From contig NZ_JAPDKN010000040.1 in assembly GCF_026163565.1 (NCBI RefSeq), positions 23,894 through 87,893 on the forward strand: DNA of 64,000 nucleotides. The letters run 5' to 3'. Origin of the DNA: Chryseobacterium sp. YIM B08800. Its GTDB lineage: Bacteria > Bacteroidota > Bacteroidia > Flavobacteriales > Weeksellaceae. The position numbers were made by a program, and so were the translations under genes. Shown in pieces: positions 51,829-61,101 of the stretch. Within the stretch, counting starts at the first letter, position 1. The number at the start of each line of letters is the position of its first letter. Below the pieces are notes generated by a model, which did not search any database, was not told the DNA's origin, and worked only from the letters and a program-made list of their open reading frames with translations.

Positions 51829-54800
51829 TTAGTTTTTATTCAAAACATCTTTTATTCCATCAAGACCTTCACTGAACTGGGCTAATAATGCAATTACCTG
51901 CGTCATTCGGTCATTATCACCTAAACCCTTTATCGTTTTATTTTTCACAAAAGTTTTTTTGATTTCTTCCCAACGCAAAGCTTCATCTCCCGAAAGAATA
52001 TTCATTAATTCTTTCAGTTTAAGCATATTCGATTCCGCCCCGGTCGTTAATGTCTGAGATTCATTTTGGTAATGATTCAAAACAATCTGCGTAACTTCTT
52101 CTTCTTTTAAAATAGGCTGAATTTGCGTAATCAGCTTATTCATATTTCGGTAAGAACCCTGCAGCTTAAAAGCAGGCTCGCTTCTGTATTCATCAGACAT
52201 TGCTGCGGAAGTAATGTATTGTTTATTAACCTTTAAAACAATATTTCTCACCTTTAAAGTATTTTCAAGTACTTTTCTGAAATCTGAAATTTCATTTGAA
52301 CTAAAATTTCCCACCAAATCTACATTCGGCGAATTAGATTGAATACTATCGTACAGATTGTAAAGATTTTCCATTCCAAACTGAGTCAATCGGGTAAGAT
52401 AATCGTTTGACATTAGAGAATTTTCGATCAAACTCAAATCAAATAATTCGGTTTTACTACCGGAAATTTCACCTAAATTATACGTATCAGAACGGTTTGC
52501 CAACATATCAGGAATTCTGAACTTTTCACCACTTTCTGTATATGGATTTCCAGCCATTACCAAACAGAAACGTTTTGATCTTAAATCATAGGTTTTGCTT
52601 TCACCATTATAAATTCCTTCAATTTTTCTTTGTCCATCGGCTAAAGAAATGAATTTCTGTAAAAATTCAGGATTACAGTGCTGAATATCGTCTAAATATA
52701 ACATCACGTTATCCCCCATCTCTAAAGCTAAATTAAGCTTTTCAAGTTCTTGTTTTGCTCCGGCATTTTTTGCTTCGTTCGGATCTGTAGAAACAATATC
52801 GTGACCGATTGACGGACCGTTGATTTTCATAAAAACCAATCCCATTCGATCTGCCATATATTCCATTAACGTAGTTTTTCCGTAACCTGGAGGTGAAACC
52901 AGAAGCAACATTCCCATTCTGTCGGTACGCTTATCGTTTCCGACAGTTCCTAATTGTTTTGCTAAATTGGCTCCAATTAACGGAAAATAAACATCATTGA
53001 TCAATCTGTTTCTTACAAATGAACTTAAAACCTGAGATTTAAAAGTATCGATTTTCAGGGCTTTCTTTTTATCATTCACCCACTTTGCTTTCAATTCCTG
53101 AAGTTGTTTGTATTTCGGAACAACCACCTCATTGAAATTGGATAATCGGGAAGTAAATTCATAATAATTCAGAGCATAATTAAGATCTTTTTCTAAAGAT
53201 TTCAAACCTTCAAGAACTGTTTCGTAAGCAATGTGAAGAATATTTTTGGCATCAAAATTCTGGGTCACAAAAAATACAGCAGCTTCTTTTTTAATATCAT
53301 CTTCAAAATTTGAATCTGAATTAAATAGAAACGCATTCAAAGCACTTTCGGCAATAGAAAAACCAGCTGCAGGATATTGCTTCAAAGCATTTAATTGGTC
53401 GATGAATTCCAGATCTTTTCCTTTTTCCTTTAAATCTTTTAAAAATGATTCATGTAGTAAGCCTGCTTTTTCAGAAACTAAAAACGCTGATTTGTTTTCT
53501 TTTTTCAAATAAATTGCAGCATTCAAAGAATTTACATCAATAAAAAGATGATTATTTTCGGCAAATGATTGTACTTCTTTAGATAATTCTTCATTTAAAT
53601 ATTGAAAACCCTTATCTGTTATAAATGATTTTGAAATTAAATTTGCTGCTTCAAACTGTTTTTGGTAATACTCTTTTCTTTCCCGATTCAGAAAATACCA
53701 GAATAATTGCGCTAAAGCTCTTTCTTTTGGCGTAAACTGCATCAAACCTAATTCATTGTGCATCTGTTGCAATTTTGAAACAATCGTCAACGCATCTTCA
53801 TCATGAATTCCTTTCACCAAACCTTCACCAAAATGCTCAGTCATAAACTGCTGAATGGCAATTCGGTTTTGTTCTTCCGTATTGATATTTTTATTGTTTG
53901 AAAAAACATTCCATGCTAAATATTCGAAACGTTTTACACTTTGATTTTCTGAAATATATTCCTGATTCCAGACTTCTTTATAATCTGAAATCGTTTCAAA
54001 ATTCAAAGGTTCATAAAATGCAGTTCCTGTCAAATGATAATAATACTGCGCATTTCTCAACACCAAAGTAAGATCTAATTTCTGACGGTTTACTGCAAAT
54101 TTATAGTCACCTAAAGCAATTACATTATCTCCGTCTGCATAAATTTCCTTTTTATCTTTAAGTTTTCTGACTGCCTCCTGCTGAGAAGTTTTCAGCAAAG
54201 TCTGAATTTCTTCCGCTTTGGCAGAATCTTCAAATTCCATCAATTGGCGGGAAATATCTCTGACTTTTTCAACCATTAAATCAGTTGCAAAATAGCCGTT
54301 GATTTCGTTTTCAGAATCAAAAGATTCTGATTTTGTCTGAACCGATTTTAAAATTCGCTGTGCAGAATCGTATAAGCTTTGAGTACGCTTGTTTCGGAAT
54401 TCTGTTAACTGAACTCTTTTATTTTGAAAATGTCCGTAAACTTCTTCTCTTTTTTCACCAATCTTTTGGATAAATTCATCAAAATCAACAAATTTTGTTT
54501 CCATTTCTTCCAACTGAATGGAAAGTTTGGTTAAATATTCATCACATTTTTCGGGAGTTTGAGATAATTCAAGAAAATTAATTACCGACTGATCAAACAA
54601 TGTCATTTGTGCCTGAAAATCTGCAGACAATTCTTTACCGGAAATTTCTCTTTTTCTTTTTGAAAGCTCTAATCGCTCCTGATTTAACCTTGCAAAAATC
54701 ACCGAAATATTTTCAATAATCTGAGTAGACTGTGATGTATCTTCAATTTTTAAATTATTGACAATATCCACCAAAAGTTCAAGTTGCCCTGATAAATTAT

Positions 54801-56640
54801 TGATTTCTTCCTCAATGATTTTGGCGTCGATTGCCTTCTGTAAATTGATGATGTTTTCAGAAATCTGTTGCGCTCTGTTTTGATAAGGCAATAAAGAATC
54901 TTCCTGAAGCAGAAAATTCACACAGGCATTTGAAAGTTCTTCTGAACGCTCTGAAAGTGATTTTTCTAAAGAATCAAGAATCGCAACATCCACATATTTC
55001 AGATCTCTTGCTCCGGTAATTTCACCACGTAAAGCTCTGATTTGCGAAAGCATGTCAATATATTCCGTCAGTTGAGAATAGTTGATTCTTTTGGTATCGT
55101 CTAAAATTTTCTCAACCGCCGCTTTGATTTTTTCAACTGCTTCAGAAGTATTTTTTTTCTGCTCGACAACTTTTTCGTATTCATTAATCGCAGAATGAGC
55201 AATATTTCTGATCTCCTTTAAAGGCTGATCGAGATTTTCAACCTCATCATCACCAAGAAAATAATACGCATCTAAAATCGTTGTGGAAAGTTTGACAATA
55301 TCATCGTACAATCCGCTGTAAGAATCTTTTTTATTTAAAAGTGTAATCAACTCCTGACTTTCCGCCATGACTCTTACAATATCTTTGTTCCCGATTTTGT
55401 AAAGAAGCGTGTCTGATTTTTCGGTATTCGGTAATAATTCTTTTGAATATGGAGTCTGCCAAATCTGAGCTAAATGATGTTTCGTGGTTTCGAGAGTTTC
55501 TCTCAGATAAATTAATCTCCCATCATTTAAAATTGAAAAACCGCTGCAACGAATCGGCGTCTCGATGGTTTGCGTAATGATATTGTACGAGATCAGCTGA
55601 TAATTATTGGTTTTATCATCATAAAAAACATACATAAAATTTTCACCATTCGGTTCCGTAATCGTTTTCAGATAGTGAAGTCTATTCTGATCCTGAGAAA
55701 TCACCTTCAGACCTCCCGTCTGCAAAGCATAACCGTTTGAAAAAAGCACGCCCTGATTTTCCGGAAGTAAAACCGCCGAATATTTTAAGGTATCAACTCT
55801 TGAAACTATTTTTTCTTTATGATTATAAATAAAATAACGCTCAGATTCCTGATAAGGTTTAATTTTAAACAAAACCAGATTATCAAGATCACAAAAATGA
55901 ATTTCGGCATCATCAAGGTTCTGATCTTTGTGAATGACATCTTCAGAATAAATTCCTTTTCCGGTATCGGTATTGTCTTCAATTTTTATCGTAATATCAC
56001 CGCCAATAGACTCCACAAAAACTTTATCAGCCAAAGAAACGTGTGGAAATTTTCCGCTTCGCTGCATATCTCTCGTTGCTTTCGTCCACGCAAAACCATG
56101 TTGTGGCGGATAAGTTACTTCCGAAGCACTTCGAGAATCAATATAAATTAATTTATCCTCTTTGATCAACCATTTAAAAGCCTTGATATCGGAAGTACTT
56201 TCCGACAACTGGAAAACCATATACAGATAGTTTTCAGTAAAATGAAAGCGTGCAAAGAAAGTATTTCTGTAATATTTATAGAGGTTTTTGAACTCGTCAA
56301 TAAAAATTTCATCTCCAATTAAAGAAGAATCTTGCGGTTCAAAACGATCATTATTTATTTTATAAATTGAAAAAACATCGGTGATGTTGATTTCCGTCTG
56401 TAAACCCAAATGCGCATTAGAACCGAAGATCAAAATATCTTTTAGTGAAAAAATATCTTTGGCAACACAATTGTGCTCCGTAGAGATCCTTTCGTTAGCA
56501 ATGAGTGAAAAGTCTACACCACCGAAAATTTCTTTACGGTTTTCATTTAGCTTCTGAAGCCTTTGAATGAGATCATTTTTCTGCTCATTCAAACGGTTCT
56601 GGATTATTTCGTATGTCCCTGAATTTAATGTTTCTGACAT
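51829..56640 (-). CDS. Giant AAA+ ATPase with DUF3686 domain
   Basis: 1603 residues, the largest gene here. The N-terminal third (about 1-420) is the DUF3686-type region with beta-propeller-like strands (AKDIFSLKDILIFGSNAHLG, TKATRDMQRSGKFPHVSLAD). A long coiled-coil region runs from about 480 to 830. The C-terminal third is an AAA+ module of MoxR/dynein-like kind: LLLVSPPGYGKTTLMEYMAD (Walker A), NVMLYLDDIQHCNPEFLQKF (Walker B) and CLVMAGNPYTESGEKFRIPD (sensor 1). Such proteins are annotated as DNA-repair ATPases, but direct evidence is slight. It lies downstream of a YqiK flotillin and YqiJ homologue on the same strand, a combination that suggests a membrane-associated machine. Confidence 0.85.
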   Translation of the reverse strand: MSETLNSGTYEIIQNRLNEQKNDLIQRLQKLNENRKEIFGGVDFSLIANERISTEHNCVAKDIFSLKDILIFGSNAHLGLQTEINITDVFSIYKINNDRFEPQDSSLIGDEIFIDEFKNLYKYYRNTFFARFHFTENYLYMVFQLSESTSDIKAFKWLIKEDKLIYIDSRSASEVTYPPQHGFAWTKATRDMQRSGKFPHVSLADKVFVESIGGDITIKIEDNTDTGKGIYSEDVIHKDQNLDDAEIHFCDLDNLVLFKIKPYQESERYFIYNHKEKIVSRVDTLKYSAVLLPENQGVLFSNGYALQTGGLKVISQDQNRLHYLKTITEPNGENFMYVFYDDKTNNYQLISYNIITQTIETPIRCSGFSILNDGRLIYLRETLETTKHHLAQIWQTPYSKELLPNTEKSDTLLYKIGNKDIVRVMAESQELITLLNKKDSYSGLYDDIVKLSTTILDAYYFLGDDEVENLDQPLKEIRNIAHSAINEYEKVVEQKKNTSEAVEKIKAAVEKILDDTKRINYSQLTEYIDMLSQIRALRGEITGARDLKYVDVAILDSLEKSLSERSEELSNACVNFLLQEDSLLPYQNRAQQISENIINLQKAIDAKIIEEEINNLSGQLELLVDIVNNLKIEDTSQSTQIIENISVIFARLNQERLELSKRKREISGKELSADFQAQMTLFDQSVINFLELSQTPEKCDEYLTKLSIQLEEMETKFVDFDEFIQKIGEKREEVYGHFQNKRVQLTEFRNKRTQSLYDSAQRILKSVQTKSESFDSENEINGYFATDLMVEKVRDISRQLMEFEDSAKAEEIQTLLKTSQQEAVRKLKDKKEIYADGDNVIALGDYKFAVNRQKLDLTLVLRNAQYYYHLTGTAFYEPLNFETISDYKEVWNQEYISENQSVKRFEYLAWNVFSNNKNINTEEQNRIAIQQFMTEHFGEGLVKGIHDEDALTIVSKLQQMHNELGLMQFTPKERALAQLFWYFLNRERKEYYQKQFEAANLISKSFITDKGFQYLNEELSKEVQSFAENNHLFIDVNSLNAAIYLKKENKSAFLVSEKAGLLHESFLKDLKEKGKDLEFIDQLNALKQYPAAGFSIAESALNAFLFNSDSNFEDDIKKEAAVFFVTQNFDAKNILHIAYETVLEGLKSLEKDLNYALNYYEFTSRLSNFNEVVVPKYKQLQELKAKWVNDKKKALKIDTFKSQVLSSFVRNRLINDVYFPLIGANLAKQLGTVGNDKRTDRMGMLLLVSPPGYGKTTLMEYMADRMGLVFMKINGPSIGHDIVSTDPNEAKNAGAKQELEKLNLALEMGDNVMLYLDDIQHCNPEFLQKFISLADGQRKIEGIYNGESKTYDLRSKRFCLVMAGNPYTESGEKFRIPDMLANRSDTYNLGEISGSKTELFDLSLIENSLMSNDYLTRLTQFGMENLYNLYDSIQSNSPNVDLVGNFSSNEISDFRKVLENTLKVRNIVLKVNKQYITSAAMSDEYRSEPAFKLQGSYRNMNKLITQIQPILKEEEVTQIVLNHYQNESQTLTTGAESNMLKLKELMNILSGDEALRWEEIKKTFVKNKTIKGLGDNDRMTQVIALLAQFSEGLDGIKDVLNKN

Positions 56641-56642
56641 AT

Positions 56643-56677
56643 TTTAGATATTAGATGTTAGATGCTAGATTTTAGAC
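56643..56677. repeat. Heptamer-period run upstream of the AAA+ gene
   Basis: TTTAGAT, ATTAGAT, GTTAGAT, GCTAGAT, TTTAGAC: five consecutive 7-base units. The rest of the 328-base gap to the flotillin gene contains a terminator and a double-hairpin element, listed separately, and no gene. Confidence 0.75.
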
Positions 56678-56847
56678 TACCATCATACTTTTAAAAACAT
56701 TTATTTTTTTAATCATTAAGATTTATTAAGCAATTAAGAGTCATTAAGTTTAGCTTCGCTTTAAATTTCACGCTTATAAAAAATCTATTGATTTTTTGAA
56801 CTTAATACCTTATACCTTAATGATTAAATTTTTAAAATTCATATTAA

Positions 56848-56892
56848 AAAAACTCTCAAAGTATCATTGAAAATTACACAATGAGAGTTTTT
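56848..56892 (-). terminator. Intrinsic terminator downstream of the flotillin gene
   Basis: AAAAACTCTCA and TGAGAGTTTTT form an 11-base stem with a 23-base loop; the minus strand ends in a T-run. It would limit read-through into the AAA+ gene. Confidence 0.7.
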
Positions 56893-56905
56893 AATTAATT
56901 TTATT

Positions 56906-56952
56906 GATAGGATTTTATCCTATCCTTTGTTAAATCGTCCCTTCTGGACTTT
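56906..56952 (-). repeat. Dispersed double-hairpin element, copy 2
   Basis: GATAGGAT-TTT-ATCCTATC (56906-56924), linker CTTTGTTAAATCG, then GTCC-CTTCT-GGAC (56937-56949) and TTTC. The first stem differs from copy 1 (33270) at both arms in a matching way. It lies 17 bases past the flotillin stop. Confidence 0.75.
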
Positions 56953-56968
56953 CAGAAAATTTTATAGT

Positions 56969-58978
56969 TTATCTGATAGGTTTCTGATCGATGCCAAGAT
57001 TTCTTGCCATATCCATCGCTCTGTCGAGAAGACCTCTCTCTTGTTGATTGGCTACGCCGTTGAGTTTGAAAATAAGACTTGCAATGCTCATGTTTTTAAT
57101 ATCTTCTGAAGAAACATTGTATTTTTCAACCATTCCCATTACTTTTTCGATGATATTTTCGCCATCACCTAAAAGATTTTCTTTTACCAATGTTGCATTT
57201 TCACTGTGACTGATGAATTTGTCTAAACCTTTGCCTGCAGAAACCTGACGAACGACATTATCAAAGAAAGTATTATCTCCACCAACGATGTCAATTTTTG
57301 CAGATTTGAATGCTTCCGCAAGAACTCCAGCCTGAGCTTGTGCAATATCTTTCTGAATTGAGATTTGAGCCAATTCTACTTCTTTTTCTTTCGCTAAAGT
57401 CAATCTAAACTCTTCATGATCTTTTCCTGCATCGTTTAATTTTTTCATAGCTTCTGCTTTCTCGGTAATTCCGGCAGCTTCAGCAAACGCTTTTTCTTTG
57501 ATTACTTCAGCCTGTGCAACACCTTCTTTTCTCTCAGCTTCAGCTTTTTTCTCGATAACGATTGCTTCAACAATTCCCTGTCTTTCGGCAGCATCAGCTT
57601 TTGCATGAAGAACCTGAGCTTCAGACAAACCAACCGTTGCTTCTTCTTTGGCTTTTGCATCGGCGATGATTTTACGAGCTTCTGCTTCTTTTTCGGCAGC
57701 ATCTCTTTTCGCCTGAGCTTCGATCACATATTTCTGAGCATCTTTTTCTGCAGATAATTTTCTGGATTCTGCAGCTCTCGTCTCCTGGATTAATTTCTTT
57801 TCAGCTTCCTGAGTTGCCAAAGTGATTTCAACCTGTTTTGTTCTGTCGGCAGTTTTGAAAGCTTCCAGATCTTTAATTCCTTGCTGCTCTTCTACAACCG
57901 TTTTTTCCATGGTTAAACGCTCACGAATCGCATCCTGAATATTTTTCTTTTCTAATTCAATTGCTTTTTCTTTTTCGATTTGAGCAAGAGATACAATTCT
58001 TTCTCTTTCTGTCGCTTCGAGCATTTTATCTTTTTGCACTCTTTCAGTTTCTACCAAGTCAGCACGCTCTTTATTTTTAGCAGCAATCACAACCTGTCTT
58101 TGCTTATTTTCTTCTGCAATCTGAAGCTTTTCTTCTGTTGCAATGCGAACTGTTTCGTATTTCAAACGCTCTTCTTCATCTACTTTAAGAATTTCGGCAT
58201 TTTCACGAGCCTTGATATTCGCAACTTCTCTTTTCTGAGATTCTTCTTTTTCAGCCAATTGTTTTTCTAATTCTAGAATCGCTTCACGGGCTTCAACGTT
58301 TTGTTTAGTGATCGTTTTTTCCTCATCTCTGCGGACCTGATTAGCTTTGATATTCTGATTAGCAGTCAGCTCAGTAATTTTCTTGATACCTTCAGAATCT
58401 AAAATATTATCTTTATCTAAATTCTCAATTTTAGTCTGCTCCAAGTAATCAATCGCACAGTCATCCAAAACATATCCATTCAAATCTGTTCCGATAATAT
58501 GAAGAATTTCCTGACGGAATTCACTTCTTGCTTCATACAATTCGATAAATTCAAACTTTTTACCTACTGTTTTTAAAGCTTCAGAAAATTTAGCTTCAAA
58601 TAATTCTCTCAATGTATTGATATCTGAAGCTCTTTGGCAGCCAATCGTCTGACCAACATTTACAATATCATCCATCGATTTATTAACCCTGATAAAGAAA
58701 GCCACCTGAATATCGGCTCTCATATTATCTTTACAAATCAAACCTGCTCTTCCTTCTCTGGCAATTTCAAGTTTTTTTACCGAAATATCCATCGATTCCA
58801 TTCGGTGAATGACCGGAATTACGATTCCTGCATTGAAGAAAACTTTTGTTCCTCCATAACCGGTTCTTAAAATAACGATTCCCTGAACGGTTTTTTTATA
58901 CATTGATAAAATCCAGAAAATCAATCCGAGCGATGCTATTACAACGACAACAATTCCAACAATCAAAGGTGTATTCAT
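56969..58978 (-). CDS. YqiK-type flotillin (SPFH) protein
   Basis: 669 residues. One N-terminal membrane helix (PLIVGIVVVVIASLGLIFWI), the SPFH domain at about 30-210 (VILRTGYGGTKVFFNAGIVI, VNVGQTIGCQRASDINTLRE, FEAKFSEALKTVGKKFEF), then a very long alanine/glutamate/lysine coiled coil to about residue 560 and a short C-terminal domain. Flotillins organise membrane microdomains. It is paired with a YqiJ-like gene immediately upstream, as in the yqiJK operon of Escherichia coli. Confidence 0.92.
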   Translation of the reverse strand: MNTPLIVGIVVVVIASLGLIFWILSMYKKTVQGIVILRTGYGGTKVFFNAGIVIPVIHRMESMDISVKKLEIAREGRAGLICKDNMRADIQVAFFIRVNKSMDDIVNVGQTIGCQRASDINTLRELFEAKFSEALKTVGKKFEFIELYEARSEFRQEILHIIGTDLNGYVLDDCAIDYLEQTKIENLDKDNILDSEGIKKITELTANQNIKANQVRRDEEKTITKQNVEAREAILELEKQLAEKEESQKREVANIKARENAEILKVDEEERLKYETVRIATEEKLQIAEENKQRQVVIAAKNKERADLVETERVQKDKMLEATERERIVSLAQIEKEKAIELEKKNIQDAIRERLTMEKTVVEEQQGIKDLEAFKTADRTKQVEITLATQEAEKKLIQETRAAESRKLSAEKDAQKYVIEAQAKRDAAEKEAEARKIIADAKAKEEATVGLSEAQVLHAKADAAERQGIVEAIVIEKKAEAERKEGVAQAEVIKEKAFAEAAGITEKAEAMKKLNDAGKDHEEFRLTLAKEKEVELAQISIQKDIAQAQAGVLAEAFKSAKIDIVGGDNTFFDNVVRQVSAGKGLDKFISHSENATLVKENLLGDGENIIEKVMGMVEKYNVSSEDIKNMSIASLIFKLNGVANQQERGLLDRAMDMARNLGIDQKPIR

Positions 58979-59025
58979 ATTTTTATAGTTTATTTATTTT
59001 ATTACTTGTGTTTATTTTTTTTTGT

Positions 59026-59673
59026 TTAAAAGCGAATTTCTTCAGCTACATAATAGATTCTTTTCTCTTGATCTTCATCTACAACATATACTGTTGTTCC
59101 GTGATTAATAGTCTCGCCATCTTTACTTCTTACCATTAAAATCATGGGATCTTTTCCAACAAAAACTTCGAGCATTCCGGTTTTAGTGTCATGAATGGTT
59201 GATTTCATTCTTCCTTGTCGACCAAGAAAATCATAAGAAACCTCTCCTTTATGATTGATTTCTCTGAAAAAAGGATTTAATGGCTTTAAAATTAATTTAG
59301 TCAACAACATGCTTATGAAAAACATCGGAATCACAATCAATGCAGAAACCCAAAGCCCAAAAGAAAAAAACACTTCAATGTAGAATGAACCCAACCATGT
59401 TAACAAAAGTGACATCGTGAGAAAATAAGTGATTGGCACAATATCCAGATTCAGAAATTTTAAAAACTGAAGCCAACCCGAAGCATCATCCGGAACATGA
59501 CCATGACCATCGGGGCTGTTTACATCAGTATCAAAATCAGCATCAATCCCTATATCAATATCCAAACCTGTGATGATGGTGAAAAGCCAATAAATCACAG
59601 ACAAAATAAGCAGCACGCTTAAAACCGTATTAACTGGCGAAAAAGCTATCGTTAAAAATTCTTGGTAGGTCAT
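59026..59673 (-). CDS. YqiJ-like (NfeD-type) membrane protein
   Basis: 215 residues with three or four hydrophobic helices (VLSVLLILSVIYWLFTIIT, IVPITYFLTMSLLLTWLGSF, LWVSALIVIPMFFISMLLTK), separated by an acidic loop (DADFDTDVNSPDGHGHVPDD), and a C-terminal OB-fold (VSYDFLGRQGRMKSTIHDTK) as in NfeD/YqiJ proteins, which partner flotillins. It lies 47 bases upstream of the flotillin gene. Its promoter faces that of the divergent XRE regulator. Confidence 0.88.
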   Translation of the reverse strand: MTYQEFLTIAFSPVNTVLSVLLILSVIYWLFTIITGLDIDIGIDADFDTDVNSPDGHGHVPDDASGWLQFLKFLNLDIVPITYFLTMSLLLTWLGSFYIEVFFSFGLWVSALIVIPMFFISMLLTKLILKPLNPFFREINHKGEVSYDFLGRQGRMKSTIHDTKTGMLEVFVGKDPMILMVRSKDGETINHGTTVYVVDEDQEKRIYYVAEEIRF

Positions 59674-59786
59674 ATGCGTTTTTTTTCAAATTAATCAATT
59701 CACAATAAATATCCTATTAAATAAAATAATTAAAGCTTTACAATCTAAAAACCTCACTTATTTATTTAATTATGACTGATTGTACA

Positions 59787-59817
59787 CAAATATAATAAAA
59801 TTTAATCAAATTGCAAA
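59787..59817 (-). promoter_or_regulatory. Promoter of the yqiJ-yqiK operon
   Basis: Minus strand: TTTG (59817-59814), 19 bases, TATATTTG (59794-59787). The -33 box lies inside the inverted repeat half-site TTGCAAAT at 59811-59818. The transcript would have a leader of about 110 bases. Confidence 0.65.
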
Positions 59818-59858
59818 TATTATTAGCAAATTAATTAGAATTAATATTACATTTGCAA
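59811..59858. promoter_or_regulatory. Candidate operator of the divergent XRE regulator
   Basis: TTGCAAAT (59811-59818) and its exact complement ATTTGCAA (59851-59858) flank the divergent promoters, with a third GCAAAT at 59826-59831. One half-site covers the -33 of yqiJ, the other the -7 of the regulator gene. Confidence 0.55.
59848..59855 (+). promoter_or_regulatory. -7 promoter element of the XRE regulator
   Basis: TACATTTG, exact TAnnTTTG match, 18 bases before the ATG at 59874; overlaps the inverted repeat. Confidence 0.6.
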
Positions 59859-59873
59859 AAAAGATTAGAACAC

Positions 59874-60485
59874 ATGAGTTTTTTTGGAGCTAATATTAAA
59901 ACAATAAGACAGGCAAAAGGTTTAAGCCAACAAGCATTCGCAGATCTATTTGATTTAACAAGAGGAGTTATCGGCGCCTATGAAGAAGGGCGTTCCGAAC
60001 CTAAAATATCTACATTACTTACTGTAGTACATTATTTCAACCTTGATTTAGATAAATTCTTGACGATTCCTTTAACAGTTGATGATTTGAATAAGCCTGA
60101 AAATTTTGAAAAATATCAACTATCTTTTAATTCTGATCTGCCTTATCAGGAAAACAACTTTGAGAATAACATCAAATATAACTCACTGCAAAAAGCATTA
60201 GCAAATATTGATTTAATCTATGAATTCACAGAAAAAACATTGTTTTTATCAAATTATAAAGTCGGTGATTTTTTATTTCTTCTAAAATCTAATCTTTCAA
60301 AAGAAAATCCAGAAACGTTGCTGTTTTTAGAAAATGGAAATCTGAAGTACCTTTCTTCAATTGCTGAAAAAGATTACTTCCAAAAAGAAGTCTATAAAAT
60401 TTCCGGCTATCTTTCTTCTGACCAAAAAAATATCCTTTCTGATATTCTAGAAAGGATTGAAATTTTGGAGAAAAAAGGAAAATAA
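59874..60485 (+). CDS. XRE-family regulator with coiled C-terminus
   Basis: About 203 residues from the ATG at 59874; a TTG at 59853 in the same frame lies inside the promoter and is not used. The N-terminal Cro/CI-type HTH is FFGANIKTIRQAKGLSQQAF, then LFDLTRGVIGAYEEGRSEPK, followed by LLTVVHYFNLDLDKFLTIPL. The remaining two thirds are helical with no named domain. It is divergent from the yqiJ-yqiK operon with overlapping control sites, so it is probably its regulator and represses itself. Confidence 0.85.
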   Translation: MSFFGANIKTIRQAKGLSQQAFADLFDLTRGVIGAYEEGRSEPKISTLLTVVHYFNLDLDKFLTIPLTVDDLNKPENFEKYQLSFNSDLPYQENNFENNIKYNSLQKALANIDLIYEFTEKTLFLSNYKVGDFLFLLKSNLSKENPETLLFLENGNLKYLSSIAEKDYFQKEVYKISGYLSSDQKNILSDILERIEILEKKGK

Positions 60486-60497
60486 TACTCAAACATT

Positions 60498-60689
60498 CTA
60501 TTTCTTAACGTTATTTCTGACATTTCTGATTAAAAAGAAGATGCAAAATAAAAAAGTAATTAAATAAAGAATGCTTAAACCCAATTTTTCAAAAGTCATT
60601 GTTTTGAAATCAAATTGTTTCCACAAAGCACTTCCTACAATAGCCGCAATGATGGCAAAGAAAAATGTTCCTCCTTTTTTAGTTTCCAT
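60498..60689 (-). CDS. Small membrane protein
   Basis: 63 residues with two hydrophobic helices (TFFFAIIAAIVGSALWKQF and LGLSILYLITFLFCIFFLIR) and basic ends (METKKGG and RNVRNNVKK). I do not recognise a family. It is convergent with the XRE regulator gene, 12 bases apart. It lies beyond the terminator at 60764, outside the cassette array. Confidence 0.6.
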   Translation of the reverse strand: METKKGGTFFFAIIAAIVGSALWKQFDFKTMTFEKLGLSILYLITFLFCIFFLIRNVRNNVKK

Positions 60690-60763
60690 AGTTATTATAA
60701 TTTAAGTTTTTTATCTCACAAACTTATGATTAAAAAAACACAAAGCACCATTTCTTTCCATAA

Positions 60764-60791
60764 AAAATCCTCTCCGAATTTCGGAAAGGAT
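60764..60791 (-). terminator. Terminator at the end of the cassette array
   Basis: On the minus strand ATCCTTTCCGAA and TTCGGAGAGGAT pair over 12 bases with one mismatch, followed by a run of six T. It lies 40 bases after the last tRNA-like element. Confidence 0.75.
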
Positions 60792-60830
60792 AAGATATTT
60801 AATAAAAGGTAAAAATTGAGAAAAGAAAGC

Positions 60831-60936
60831 GGGGCAATGTCTTGCCGGAGTCGAACCGGATAATCTTGCAGGAATTATCTGCTTCATTATTCCTCCCCTA
60901 CAAATGGTGACGAAGTATCTTTTCTCTACGACACTT
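60831..60936 (-). repeat. tRNA-like element P7 (3' half only)
   Basis: Read on the minus strand. The 26-base motif lies at 60936-60911 (AAGTGTCGTA, nine bases, TACTTCG). About 50 bases later comes a T-arm with loop UUCGACU between CCGG stems (60861-60844), then a GGCAA-UUGCC mini-stem with a tetraloop (60846-60833). No D-arm follows. This is the last element of the array before the terminator. Confidence 0.75.
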
Positions 60937-60975
60937 TTATTTTTCAAACAAGGCAACAGTCAAAAAGTGTGTCGT

Positions 60976-61091
60976 GCTCTAACCAACTGAGCTACTCTCC
61001 CAATAGAAATTGTGTTTTATTGGTGGAAGAGACGGGACTCGAACCCGCGTCCCCGTCGTGATAATCGAAGTAACACTATTCTACAGTACTT
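60976..61091 (-). repeat. tRNA-like element P6, permuted, with CCA
   Basis: Minus strand. The motif lies at 61091-61066 (variant AAGTACTGTA), 12 bases after the SMI1 gene stop. Next come T-arm GCGGG-UUCGAGU-CCCGU (61048-61032), acceptor strand CUCUUCC, A and CCA (61031-61021), a spacer of 19 bases, then GGGAGAG (61001-60995), UA, and D-arm GCUC-AGUUGGUUA-GAGC (60992-60976). CUCUUCC pairs with GGGAGAG over seven bases (one G-U). This is the most complete tRNA-like copy. The following CGACAC can pair with GTGTCG of P7. Confidence 0.8.
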
Positions 61092-61101
61092 GTTTTTGTT
61101 T

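Noticed and set aside
60711..60956. Minus-strand 81-residue open frame
   Set aside because: It covers element P7 and the terminator hairpin; a by-product of the repeat.
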